Shown here: piece by piece, positions 50,270-59,805 of the stretch
Numbering within the stretch: the stretch's first letter is position 1
Layout: every line of letters begins with the position of its first letter
Source: Lachnospiraceae bacterium
Lineage (GTDB): Bacteria; Bacillota; Clostridia; Lachnospirales; Lachnospiraceae
Length of the DNA: 64,000 nucleotides
Assembly (NCBI GenBank): GCA_030526245.1
Contig: JAUNDD010000001.1
Coordinates: forward strand, 99,518-163,517
Direction of reading: 5' to 3'
Program-made: the position numbers and the translations under genes
Notes under the pieces: model-generated
Database searches by the model: none
What the model saw: only the letters and a program-made list of their open reading frames with translations
Told to the model about the DNA's origin: nothing

Positions 50270-51712
50270 TTATTTACCTGCGCCGCTGCGGTCCTTGGGA
50301 ATGATCTTGTCCTCAAAGCGCAGCTTGCCCACATTCTCCGTGATCTTCGTGGGATACTCTCCGCCAAAGCAGGCGGTACAAAAGCCCGTATCCTCTCCCG
50401 TCAGCTGTGTTACATGCTCATAGGAAAGATAACCCAGGGACGTGGCACCAATCTGCTCCCGGATCTGCTCGATGGTCATCTGGTTGGCGATCAGACCCTT
50501 GGACTGATCCACATCCGTGCCGTAGAAGCAGGGCGCCGTAAAGGGCGGTGCACTGACCATCATATGGACCTCCTTCGCACCGGCCTTCCACAGCTGGCTG
50601 ATGATCCGGCGGCAGGTGGTGCCGCGGACGATGGAGTCATCCACCATCACCACGCGCTTTCCCTCCACCACCGAGCGGATCGGATTAAGCTTGATGTTGA
50701 CCCCCTGTTCACGCAGATCCTGACTGGGGGCAATGAAGGTCCGGCCAATGTACTTGTTCTTGGTAAAGCCGATGGCGTAGGGGATGCCGGATTCCCTGGA
50801 GTAGCCAAGAGCCGCCTCCAGACCCGAGTCCGGCACACCGATAACGATGTCCGCCTCCACCGGATGCTCCTTGGCCAGAAAGGCACCGGCCCTCTGACGG
50901 GCCTGGCTGACACTGGCCCCATCCAGGGTGGAGTCCGGACGGGCAAAATAGATATACTCGAATACGCACATCCGGCGGGGCTTTGTCTGACAGTGGGTGG
51001 TGTCAAAGCGAATGCCTTCGGCATCCACAATGGCGATCTCTCCCGGAAGCAGATCCCGCACAAACCGGGCATTTACCGCATCCAGCGCACAGCTTTCCGA
51101 AGCAAAAACGATCATGCCGTCCTCGGTCACGCCATAGCACAGCGGACGGAAGCCGTAGGGATCTCTGGCTGCAATCAGCTTCTGGGGCGAGGAGATCACC
51201 AGGGAGTAGGCGCCTTCAATGCGCTCCATGGCCTTGCCCACCGCCTTTTCGATGCTGCCGGTCTTCAGACGCTCCTGCACGATCAGGTACACGATGACCT
51301 CCGAGTCCGTGGTGGTGTGGAAGATGGCACCCTTTTCCTCCAGCTCACAGCGCAGCTCGTAGGAGTTGGTCAGGTTGCCGTTATGAGCCAGGGCAATCTT
51401 GCCCTTGTTATGATTGGCCACAATCGGCTGGATGTTATTGATATCATCGGCACCGGTGGTGGCGTAGCGCACATGGCCCACCGAGATATTGCCCGGACCG
51501 ACTCGGGTCAGATCCTCCGGGGAAAATACATCGTTCACCAGGCCCATGCCCTTACGTACCTTGAACACGCCCTCATCGTTCACCACAATACCGGCGCTCT
51601 CCTGTCCCCGGTGCTGCAGCGCAAAGAGACCGTAGTAGGTCAGATTCGCCAGGTCCCTGGTCTCTTTCGAGTAGATTCCGAATACGCCGCACTCCTCATG
51701 TAATCCTGCCAT
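50270..51712 (-). CDS. purF: Amidophosphoribosyltransferase
   Basis: A 480-residue enzyme catalysing the first committed step of purine synthesis, moving glutamine nitrogen to PRPP. The N-terminus [14 protein letters not shown] has a short propeptide; C8 is the expected N-terminal nucleophile after cleavage. The PRPP-binding site is [13 protein letters not shown]. Cysteines near the C-terminus ([10 protein letters not shown]) fit the Fe-S form of Bacillus-type enzymes. ATG at 51712 follows GGGAGG; a 32-codon longer frame would mask the cysteine and overlaps gltD. It follows gltD by 23 bases, so purF is expressed with glutamate synthase rather than with pur genes. Confidence 0.95.
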   Translation of the reverse strand: MAGLHEECGVFGIYSKETRDLANLTYYGLFALQHRGQESAGIVVNDEGVFKVRKGMGLVNDVFSPEDLTRVGPGNISVGHVRYATTGADDINNIQPIVANHNKGKIALAHNGNLTNSYELRCELEEKGAIFHTTTDSEVIVYLIVQERLKTGSIEKAVGKAMERIEGAYSLVISSPQKLIAARDPYGFRPLCYGVTEDGMIVFASESCALDAVNARFVRDLLPGEIAIVDAEGIRFDTTHCQTKPRRMCVFEYIYFARPDSTLDGASVSQARQRAGAFLAKEHPVEADIVIGVPDSGLEAALGYSRESGIPYAIGFTKNKYIGRTFIAPSQDLREQGVNIKLNPIRSVVEGKRVVMVDDSIVRGTTCRRIISQLWKAGAKEVHMMVSAPPFTAPCFYGTDVDQSKGLIANQMTIEQIREQIGATSLGYLSYEHVTQLTGEDTGFCTACFGGEYPTKITENVGKLRFEDKIIPKDRSGAGK

Positions 51713-51735
51713 GTTGTCCTCCCTTATTCTCGGTC

Positions 51736-53220
51736 TTACAGATTCGTATATCCCATCAGCATGGCATCCACTTCCCGGGCCGCACTGCGTCCCTCCTGGA
51801 TCGCCCATACTACCAGGGACTGGCCCCGATGCATATCGCCGGCGGTGTAGACATTGTCCACACTGGTCTTGTAGGAGCCCTCCGCCGTCTTCACATTGGT
51901 GCGGGGATTTAATTCCACGCCCATGTCCCTGGCGATGTACTCCTGGGCACCCAGGAAACCGGCTGCGATCAGCACAAGCTGCGCCGGAATGGTCTGCTCG
52001 CTTCCCTCAATGGGAACCATGTTCATGCGGCCGGTGGCTGCATCGATCTCCCGCTTCAGCTTGACGATCACCGCTTCCTTCACCTGACCGTTCTCATCCG
52101 GAATAAATTCCTTGACCGTGGTCTCATAAACACGGGGATCCTGACCGTAGACAAAGGCAGCCTCCTGCTGACCATAGTCCGTCTTCTTGACCCGGGGCCA
52201 CTCCGGCCAGGGGTTGCCCGGCAGTCTCTCCAGAGGCGGCTCCGGCATCATCTCCAGCTGGATGACATTTTTGGCTCCCAGACGGACGGCGGTTCCCACG
52301 CAGTCATTGCCGGTGTCGCCGCCGCCGATGACCAGCACGTCCTTATCCTTAGCCAGCTCATAGGGTACCTGCTCAAAGCTGCTGTCCAGCAGTGTCTTCG
52401 TCACCTGAGTCAGGAAATCCACGGCAAAATAGATGCCGCCGGACTCCCGGCCCGGTACGTTGATGTTACGGGGATTGGCCGCGCCGCAGCACAGTACCAC
52501 CACATCGTACTGCTTCTTCAGCTCCTCCGAGGAGATATCCACGCCGACATCCACCCCGCACTTAAAGACGATGCCCGACTCCTCCATGAGCCTGAGACGA
52601 CGGTCGATGACCTTTTTCTCCAGCTTCATATTCGGGATACCGTAGCGCAGCAGTCCGCCGCAGCGATCCCGGCGCTCATACACGGTGACACTGTGACCGC
52701 GCTTGTTCAGATAGTAGGCGGTGGCCAGACCGGAGGGGCCGCTGCCCACCACCGCTATGGTCTTGCCGGTGCGGGCCGCGGGAGCCTCCCCCTTGACCAG
52801 CCCGTGCTGATAGGCGTACTCAATGATGTATTTTTCATTGGCCTTGGTGGCCACACTCTCCCCGTTAAAGCCGTTGGTGCAGGCTGCCTCGCACAGTGCC
52901 GGGCAGACACGGCTGGTAAATTCCGGGAAGCAATGGGTCTTGGACAGACGCTCATAGGCCTGCTCCACATTGCCGCGGTACAGCATATCGTTGGTCTCCG
53001 GAACCAGATTGTTCAGCGGACAGCCCGAAGCCATGCCGCTGATCATCATACCCGCCTGACAGAAGGGTACGCCGCAGTCCATGCAGCGGGCTGCCTGGCG
53101 CTTCCGCTCCTCCGGCGTCACCGGATCGTGAAATTCATTAAAATTCGTAATTCTTTCCTGAATGGAGATCTCCTTCTCATCCACTCTCTTATATTCTAAA
53201 AAGCCTGTTGCCTTACCCAC
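51736..53220 (-). CDS. gltD: Glutamate synthase small (NAD(P)H) subunit
   Basis: A 494-residue flavoprotein that passes electrons from NAD(P)H to GltB. The N-terminus has Fe-S ligands in [17 protein letters not shown] and [10 protein letters not shown]. The first dinucleotide fold is [17 protein letters not shown] (FAD), and the second [15 protein letters not shown] (NADPH). GTG start at 53220, 9 bases after AGGAGG. It lies 20 bases after gltB and 23 before purF. Confidence 0.96.
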   Translation of the reverse strand: MGKATGFLEYKRVDEKEISIQERITNFNEFHDPVTPEERKRQAARCMDCGVPFCQAGMMISGMASGCPLNNLVPETNDMLYRGNVEQAYERLSKTHCFPEFTSRVCPALCEAACTNGFNGESVATKANEKYIIEYAYQHGLVKGEAPAARTGKTIAVVGSGPSGLATAYYLNKRGHSVTVYERRDRCGGLLRYGIPNMKLEKKVIDRRLRLMEESGIVFKCGVDVGVDISSEELKKQYDVVVLCCGAANPRNINVPGRESGGIYFAVDFLTQVTKTLLDSSFEQVPYELAKDKDVLVIGGGDTGNDCVGTAVRLGAKNVIQLEMMPEPPLERLPGNPWPEWPRVKKTDYGQQEAAFVYGQDPRVYETTVKEFIPDENGQVKEAVIVKLKREIDAATGRMNMVPIEGSEQTIPAQLVLIAAGFLGAQEYIARDMGVELNPRTNVKTAEGSYKTSVDNVYTAGDMHRGQSLVVWAIQEGRSAAREVDAMLMGYTNL

Positions 53221-53240
53221 GTTTTTATTCCTCCTGATCG

Positions 53241-56200
53241 TTACGCGTTCCGTTCGTTCACCAGCTTGTAGAAGGCATTGATCTTCGCCTCATCCTCCGT
53301 GCAGCCCTTCGCCTCATACAGTGCGATGGACTCCACGATCTTTTTGTAATCGCTGGGAATGATCTTTTTAAACTTCGGGAGATACTCCTCAAACTGATCC
53401 AGGATCATCTGTCCCTTGCGGGAGCCGGTGCAGGCCACATGCTTTTCGATCATCCGGCGCAGCTCTTCCTGATCGCTGCCTTCCACCTTCTCGGTCAGTA
53501 CCAGCTCCTTGTTCAGGTTCCGGTACAGACGTCCGTCCTCATCCAGCACGTAGGCGATACCGCCGCTCATGCCGGCTGCAAAGTTCTTGTCCGTGGGACC
53601 GAGCACGACGACCACGCCGCCGGTCATGTATTCACAGCCGTGCTCACCGACGCCCTCGACCACGGCACGGGCACCGGAGTTGCGGACGCAGAAGCGCTCG
53701 CCGGCCTTTCCGGCAATATAGGCCTCACCGCTGGTGGCACCGTAGAGGGCCACGTTGCCGGCGATGATGTTTTCCTCCGGCACATAGCTGCGGGTCTTCG
53801 GAGCCGATACGATCAGCTTGCCGCCGGACAGGCCCTTGCCAAGATAGTCGTTGCAGTCGCCGGTCAGGTCGATGGTCAGACCCCTGGGGATAAAGGCACC
53901 AAAGCTCTGTCCGCCATGACCGCTGCATTTGATCGTAATGGTATCATCCTCCAGGCCGTCGATGTGCTGACGGGTGATCTCGGCACCCAGCAGCGTACCG
54001 AAGGTACGGTCCGTATTGCCAAGCTCCAGCGAAACAGTCTGCTTGGTTCCCTTCTTGATGGCTTTTTTCAGAGCCGCATTGGAAAGCAGAGACTCCTCAT
54101 CCTTCACCTTCTCCAGCTCGAAATCGTAGGCATGCTCAGGGCAGAACACAGCCTCCTCACCATGCAGTGCTTCGTTCTGCAGGAGGATACGGCTCAGATC
54201 GATCCTGGCGGCCGCGCCGGTCAGATTCTCCTTCTTCTTCAGCAGGTCGGTACGTCCAACCAGCTCTTCTACGCTTCGCACACCCAGCTTGGCCATGTAC
54301 TCACGCAGCTGTGTGGCGATAAAGATCATAAAGTTTTCCACATACTCCGGCTTGCCGATGAAACGCTTTCTCAGCTCCGGATTCTGGGTGGCAATGCCCA
54401 TCGGGCAGGTGTCCAGATTGCAGACACGCATCATGACACAGCCTAAGGTTACCAGGGGAGCGGTGGCAAAGCCGAACTCCTCGGCACCCAGGATCGCAGC
54501 GATGGCCACGTCACGGCCGCTCATGAGCTTACCGTCGGTCTCGATGACCACCCGGTTTCTCAGCCCGTTGGCCACCAGCGTCTGATGAGCCTCGGACAGA
54601 CCAAGCTCCCAGGGAAGACCTGCGTTATGGATGGAGCTGATGGGCGCTGCGCCGCTGCCTCCGTCGTAGCCGGAGATCAGCACCACCGCTGCACCGGCCT
54701 TGGCCACACCGGCTGCAATGGTTCCGACACCGGCCTCCGATACCAGCTTCACGCTGATGCGGGCATCCTTGTTGGCATTCTTCAGGTCGTAGATCAGCTG
54801 GGCCAGATCCTCGATGGAATAGATATCGTGGTGAGGCGGCGGCGAGATCAGGGATACGCCCGGCGTTGAATTTCTGGTTCTGGCGATCCAGGGGTAGACC
54901 TTCTTGGAGGGCAGATGGCCGCCCTCACCCGGCTTGGCACCCTGAGCCATCTTGATCTGGATCTCCCGGGCGCTCAGCAGATATTTGCTGGTCACACCGA
55001 AACGGGCGCTGGCTACCTGCTTGATGGCCGAGCTGCGGTCATTCTTCGTGCCGGCGGAGGCGATACGCTCATCGCTCTCACCGCCCTCACCACTGTTGGA
55101 TTTACCATGCAGATGGTTCATGGCGATGGCCAGTGCTTCGTGAGCCTCCTGGGAGATGGAGCCGTAGGACATGGCACCGGTCTTGAAGCGGCGCACAATG
55201 GATTCCACCGGCTCGACCTCATCGATATCCACACCCACCTCCGGATAGTTAAAGTCCATCAGGGAGCGCAGGTAGCCGCTCTGCTCACTGTCGATCATCT
55301 TTGTATATTCCACAAACTTGCTGTAGTCGCCCTCCCGGGTCGCCTTCTGCAGCATATGGATCGTCTGCGGATTGTAACGGTGCTGCTCACCGTCTCTTCT
55401 GAATTTATGACGTCCCATGGACTTCACGCTCAGGTCTGTCTCCAGTCCCAGCGGATCGAAGGCCTTGGAATGCTGTTCATCGATGGCCTTTTCGATATCC
55501 TCCAGGGTGATGCCGCCTACACGGCTGACCGTTCCCACGAAGAACTGGTCGATGACCTCTCTGGAAATACCGATGGCCTCGAACATCTTGCTGCCCTGGT
55601 AGGACTGGATGGTGGAGATGCCCATCTTGGAGGCGATCTTCACGATGCCCTTGAGTACCGCCAGATCGTAATCATGCACAGCTTCGTAGTAATCCTTGTC
55701 CAGCAGCTCCTTGTCCACCTGCTCCTGGATCACCGCATGGGCCAGGTACGGGTTCACCGCGCTGGCACCATAGCCCAGCAGGGTGGCAAAATGATGGACC
55801 TCGCGAGGTTCGCCGGACTCCAGGATCAGCGACATGGCCGTGCACTTCTTGGTTTTAACCAGATGGGAGTGCACCGCAGCCACTGCCAGCAGAGACGGCA
55901 GGGGCACATGGTTCTCGTCCACACCGCGGTCGGACAGGATCAGAATGGAGGCACCGTCCTTGTAGGCCTTATCCACCTGCACGAAGAGCTGCTCCAGCAC
56001 ACGCTGGATGGGTGCGTTCTTGTAGAAGGTGATGGGGATGGTCACTACCTTGAAGCCCTCCTTCTTCATGGAACGGATCTTCAGCAGATCCGAATCCGAC
56101 AGGATCGGGTTCTCGATCTTGAGCATCCGGCAGTTTTCCGGCTCCAGCTCCAGCAGATTCTGGCTGCGTCCAAGATAAACGCTGGTGGAGGTAACGATCC

Positions 56201-57791
56201 GCTCACGGATGGCATCGATGGGCGGATTGGTGACCTGAGCAAACAGCTGCTTGAAATAGTAGAACAGCGGCTGATACTGATTGGACAAAGCCGCGATGGG
56301 GGTGTCGATACCCATGGAGCCGATCTCCTCGGAGCCCTTTAAGGCCATCTCGCAGATGCTGCCCATGGTCTCCTCGTAGGTGTAGCCGAAGGTCCGGTAC
56401 AGACGCAGCTTTTCCTCCTGGGTGTAGCGCTTGATGCGCTTGTTGGGGATCTTGACCTCCTTTAAGGCCAGCAGGTTGCTGTCCAGCCACTCACCGAAGG
56501 GATGGGTGCCGGCGTACTCTTCCTTGATTTCCCGGTCGGTCTTGATCTTGCCTTCCCTGGTGTCCACCAGCAGAAGCTTGCCCGGATGCAGGCGCTCCTT
56601 GCGGACGATATGCTCCTCGTCCAGATCCAGGACACCTACCTCGGAGGCCAGGATCAGGCGGTCATCGTCCATGACATAGTAGCGGGAGGGACGCAGACCG
56701 TTGCGGTCCAAAATAGCGCCCACGATCTCGCCGTCGGAGAAAACGATGGAAGCCGGGCCGTCCCAGGGCTCCATCATGGTGGCATAGTACTGATAGAAAT
56801 CGCGAACCTCCTGGGACAGGGTATCGTTAAAGGCCCAGGGCTCGGGGATCATGATCATGGCCGCCAGCGGAAGGGGCATGCCGCTCATCATCAGGAACTC
56901 CATGGTGTTGTCCACCATGGCGGAGTCAGAACCGGTGGTATCCACTACCGGCAGGATTCTGGTCATGTCCTCATCGCTCAGATACGGGGACTGCAGCACC
57001 TCTTCACGGGCCAGCATCTTGTCCGCATTGCCCTTGATGGTGTTGATCTCACCGTTGTGGACGATGAGACGGTTCGGATGGGCTCTCTCCCAGCTGGGAT
57101 TCGTGTTGGTGGAGAAGCGGGAATGCACGGTGGCGATGGCGCTTTCATAGGCCTCGTCCTGCAGATCCGCAAAGAAGGTGCGCAGCTGGCCCACCAGGAA
57201 CATACCCTTGTAAACGATGGTCCGGGAGGACAGGCTCGGCACATAGGTGTTGTTGGTACTCTGCTCAAACTCACGGCGTACCACATAGAGACGGCGCTCA
57301 AAATCCAGTCCCTTCTCCACGCCCTCCGGCTTGCCCAGGAAAGCCTGATAGATCTCCGGCATGCATTCCAGAGCCTTGCTTCCCAGCACCTCCGGATGGG
57401 TCGGCACCTTTCTCCAGCCCAGCAGCGGGGTCTTTTCCTTGTTGGCGATGATCTCAAACATCTTCATCGCCTGCTTTCTCTTCAGCTCATTCTGGGGAAA
57501 GAAGAACATACCAACGCCGTATTCGCCCTCTCTTCCCAGGGAAATGCCCAGCGGAGCACAGACCTTCGTAAAGAATTTGTGGGACACCTGCAGCAGGATA
57601 CCTACACCGTCACCGGTCTTGCCCTCGCCGTCCTTACCGGCACGATGCTCCAGGTTCTCAACGATGCTCAGTGCATCTGCCACGGTTTTGTGTGTCTTAC
57701 GTCCCTTAATATCTACCACCGCGCCAATACCGCAGTTATCGTGTTCAAAAGACGGATCATACAATCCCTTTTGCAAAATCTCGTTTCTCAT
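53241..57791 (-). CDS. gltB: Glutamate synthase large subunit
   Basis: A 1516-residue flavoprotein that makes two glutamates from glutamine and 2-oxoglutarate. Propeptide residues 1-19, then C20 in HDNCGIGAV as the class II amidotransferase nucleophile. The synthase domain (about 830-1190) has NSGEGGESDERI and the FMN barrel, with cysteines CVMMRVCNLDTCPMGIATQ for the 3Fe-4S cluster. The C-terminal GXGXG beta-helix is present (GHGGQSFGAF). ATG at 57791 follows AGAGG; a 27-codon longer frame runs back into the leader. First gene of gltB-gltD-purF. Confidence 0.97.
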   Translation of the reverse strand: MRNEILQKGLYDPSFEHDNCGIGAVVDIKGRKTHKTVADALSIVENLEHRAGKDGEGKTGDGVGILLQVSHKFFTKVCAPLGISLGREGEYGVGMFFFPQNELKRKQAMKMFEIIANKEKTPLLGWRKVPTHPEVLGSKALECMPEIYQAFLGKPEGVEKGLDFERRLYVVRREFEQSTNNTYVPSLSSRTIVYKGMFLVGQLRTFFADLQDEAYESAIATVHSRFSTNTNPSWERAHPNRLIVHNGEINTIKGNADKMLAREEVLQSPYLSDEDMTRILPVVDTTGSDSAMVDNTMEFLMMSGMPLPLAAMIMIPEPWAFNDTLSQEVRDFYQYYATMMEPWDGPASIVFSDGEIVGAILDRNGLRPSRYYVMDDDRLILASEVGVLDLDEEHIVRKERLHPGKLLLVDTREGKIKTDREIKEEYAGTHPFGEWLDSNLLALKEVKIPNKRIKRYTQEEKLRLYRTFGYTYEETMGSICEMALKGSEEIGSMGIDTPIAALSNQYQPLFYYFKQLFAQVTNPPIDAIRERIVTSTSVYLGRSQNLLELEPENCRMLKIENPILSDSDLLKIRSMKKEGFKVVTIPITFYKNAPIQRVLEQLFVQVDKAYKDGASILILSDRGVDENHVPLPSLLAVAAVHSHLVKTKKCTAMSLILESGEPREVHHFATLLGYGASAVNPYLAHAVIQEQVDKELLDKDYYEAVHDYDLAVLKGIVKIASKMGISTIQSYQGSKMFEAIGISREVIDQFFVGTVSRVGGITLEDIEKAIDEQHSKAFDPLGLETDLSVKSMGRHKFRRDGEQHRYNPQTIHMLQKATREGDYSKFVEYTKMIDSEQSGYLRSLMDFNYPEVGVDIDEVEPVESIVRRFKTGAMSYGSISQEAHEALAIAMNHLHGKSNSGEGGESDERIASAGTKNDRSSAIKQVASARFGVTSKYLLSAREIQIKMAQGAKPGEGGHLPSKKVYPWIARTRNSTPGVSLISPPPHHDIYSIEDLAQLIYDLKNANKDARISVKLVSEAGVGTIAAGVAKAGAAVVLISGYDGGSGAAPISSIHNAGLPWELGLSEAHQTLVANGLRNRVVIETDGKLMSGRDVAIAAILGAEEFGFATAPLVTLGCVMMRVCNLDTCPMGIATQNPELRKRFIGKPEYVENFMIFIATQLREYMAKLGVRSVEELVGRTDLLKKKENLTGAAARIDLSRILLQNEALHGEEAVFCPEHAYDFELEKVKDEESLLSNAALKKAIKKGTKQTVSLELGNTDRTFGTLLGAEITRQHIDGLEDDTITIKCSGHGGQSFGAFIPRGLTIDLTGDCNDYLGKGLSGGKLIVSAPKTRSYVPEENIIAGNVALYGATSGEAYIAGKAGERFCVRNSGARAVVEGVGEHGCEYMTGGVVVVLGPTDKNFAAGMSGGIAYVLDEDGRLYRNLNKELVLTEKVEGSDQEELRRMIEKHVACTGSRKGQMILDQFEEYLPKFKKIIPSDYKKIVESIALYEAKGCTEDEAKINAFYKLVNERNA

Positions 57792-57858
57792 GTTCTCATC
57801 CTCTCTCGAGCTTGATTCAGGCCCCCATGTCTGTGAAACACCGGCCTGAAAAACAGAA

Positions 57859-57892
57859 AAAGGCGCTTTCACCGTAGTGAAAACGCCTTTGT
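57859..57892 (-). promoter_or_regulatory. Leader attenuator hairpin of gltB
   Basis: On the minus strand ACAAAGGCGTTTTCAC, tetraloop TACG, GTGAAAGCGCCTTT, then TTCTGTTTTTC. The 14-bp stem has one G-U pair and a very stable C(UACG)G loop. It starts about 8 nt after the predicted transcription start. The core CAAAGGCG is shared with the glnN, pyrG and amt hairpins although the rest of the stem differs. Confidence 0.8.
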
Positions 57893-57904
57893 TTTACAGT
57901 CAGT

Positions 57905-57933
57905 ATCATACACACTTGCATTTCTTTCGTCAA
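57905..57933 (-). promoter_or_regulatory. Promoter of gltB-gltD-purF
   Basis: On the minus strand TTGACG (57933-57928), 17 bases, TATGAT (57910-57905). Confidence 0.85.
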
Positions 57934-58092
57934 TAGCGTAAAAGTCGAAAAGATTAAGGCTTAAGAAAGTAAAGTGTGTAATAAGTTTTGCAGCCCGTTT
58001 CCGAATGGATCGGCCCGATGTCTGTTCTTCTGTCCACTCTGTTCAAAACAGATAACGCGCCGTGAACAATTACAGGCCCGATGAGTACGGCT

Positions 58093-59736
58093 CTATGCCA
58101 TTTCCCCCTTGATTCCCCTCTTGTTCTCATACATGCGCTCATCCGCCCGCTGGAACACCTCGTCGAAGTCCCGGCTGTCCGTGGGGCATACCGCCATTCC
58201 GATGGCGATAGCCAGAGGCTGCTCTCCGCTGCGGGCTGCTTCTTCCCGCTCCCAGCGCTGACCTTCCTCAAAATCCTGCAGCAGCACATCCCGGTTGCCG
58301 AAATCCCTTCCTTTCAGAATCACCACAAACTCGTCGCCGCCGGTTCGAAAGACCGGACTGTGATCGAAGATCTCGCAGATATACCGGGCCGCCCGGCAGA
58401 TCAGCTCATCGCCGGCCTCATGTCCCGCCGAATCATTGACGGTCTTCAAAAAGTTGATATCGCATACCGCCACGCCATAGACCTGCTGCTCCTGGCTCTT
58501 CAGCTTCTGCACATACTCCAGATAGCAGTTGCGGTTTTTCAGTCCCGTCAGCGAATCCGTCTTGGCAAAGCTGTCCAGATTGTTGATATAGCTCTGGGTC
58601 GTCTTCGCCATGGTCTCGATGCTCTCCGCCAGCTCCTGCAGTTCGTCCGATGTCTGGCAGACATAGCTTTCACTCCAGTCACCCCGGGCATACTGCTCCG
58701 TGATCTGGGTCAGCTTCTTTAAAGGGCTGACGATCCGCACCGTTCTCTTGACAACGATGGTCACAGCCAGACCGAACATCACCAGTGTCAGGACGATGGA
58801 CAGGATCATCAGCTGGTTTCGATCCGCATTCACCGCTTTCATGGGGACGGACACGATCAGCTGCATCCCGTTGATCAGCGGATTGGTGCAGACAAGCTGC
58901 TTCCCCTCCTCCTCCGTCAGATAAAACAGGATCTGGTCGTCGGTCCGCATTCTGGCAATATAATTGTGCAGTCCGGCAGGCAGCTCCTGCTCCGCCACAC
59001 CGGTCTCCCCGGCATAGGTATATTGAAGCTTTCGGTCCATATCCGCCAGAATGACCCGGCCGCTTTTGTACAGCTCCGCGGTCCCGGTCAGCTGCATGGT
59101 GTCGCCAAAATCCAGGTCCATACCGATGATTCCCACCGGCTCGCCCTCTTTGGAAAACCAGGGAAGCAGGTAGGAGATGATCCAGCCCTGTCCCCCCGCG
59201 CTTTTCCGGGGCATCAGCCAGATTCCCTCTGTCCGGGCTTCCTCCTGGTCGAGCAGCTCCGTCCCGAACAGCTCAGTCAGATGGGCCGGCATGTTGTAGA
59301 TGCTGTGCCGCTCCGCTTCGCCTTCCTCCCGGGTCTGTGAACAGAAAAATCCGGGATTTTCGCCTTTTTCAAGAGTCAGCCCCGGATCCATGCACATGTA
59401 CACCGCCTGCACACCATCCGTTAAATGGGCAATACTCTCCGCCATACCGTGAACACTCTGGGTAAAGGCCCCGTAAAAGCCAACCTTTGCCGTGTTCCCG
59501 GCCTTTCTCTCGCTGGCGAAATCGTAGATGATCTGCACCGCCTGCCGGGCCTGACTTAATCTGGCATCCAGGCACTGGGTCTCCCGCCCCGCCTCGGAGC
59601 GCATCAGCCGCCTGGAATCGTCGCCGGACAGCTTGCTGACCAGAAAGATCGAGGCACAGCTTAAGACCAGAGAGATCATCAGCACGATCCAAAGCGTGGT
59701 GCGCACAAATTTTCTAAAAATGGATGTTCGCTGCAT
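58093..59736 (-). CDS. Membrane sensor diguanylate cyclase (Cache-like, HAMP, GGDEF)
   Basis: A 547-residue signalling protein. Helix 1 (about 15-35) and helix 2 (about 310-332) frame an extracytoplasmic sensing domain that looks Cache-like; a HAMP linker (about 333-385) connects to a GGDEF domain (about 390-545). The active site VFRTGGDEFVVIL is intact and there is no RxxD inhibitory site in the usual position. It probably converts an extracellular cue to c-di-GMP. ATG at 59736 follows AGAGGT. It follows the hybrid kinase gene by 69 bases on the same strand, so the two sensors may be co-expressed. Confidence 0.9.
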   Translation of the reverse strand: MQRTSIFRKFVRTTLWIVLMISLVLSCASIFLVSKLSGDDSRRLMRSEAGRETQCLDARLSQARQAVQIIYDFASERKAGNTAKVGFYGAFTQSVHGMAESIAHLTDGVQAVYMCMDPGLTLEKGENPGFFCSQTREEGEAERHSIYNMPAHLTELFGTELLDQEEARTEGIWLMPRKSAGGQGWIISYLLPWFSKEGEPVGIIGMDLDFGDTMQLTGTAELYKSGRVILADMDRKLQYTYAGETGVAEQELPAGLHNYIARMRTDDQILFYLTEEEGKQLVCTNPLINGMQLIVSVPMKAVNADRNQLMILSIVLTLVMFGLAVTIVVKRTVRIVSPLKKLTQITEQYARGDWSESYVCQTSDELQELAESIETMAKTTQSYINNLDSFAKTDSLTGLKNRNCYLEYVQKLKSQEQQVYGVAVCDINFLKTVNDSAGHEAGDELICRAARYICEIFDHSPVFRTGGDEFVVILKGRDFGNRDVLLQDFEEGQRWEREEAARSGEQPLAIAIGMAVCPTDSRDFDEVFQRADERMYENKRGIKGEMA

Positions 59737-59805
59737 AAGCTACCTCTGCCTGCTTTTCAGCTTTCTGTCTCCGTTGTTCCTTTATTCGGGCTGCCCGGAC
59801 CGCTT

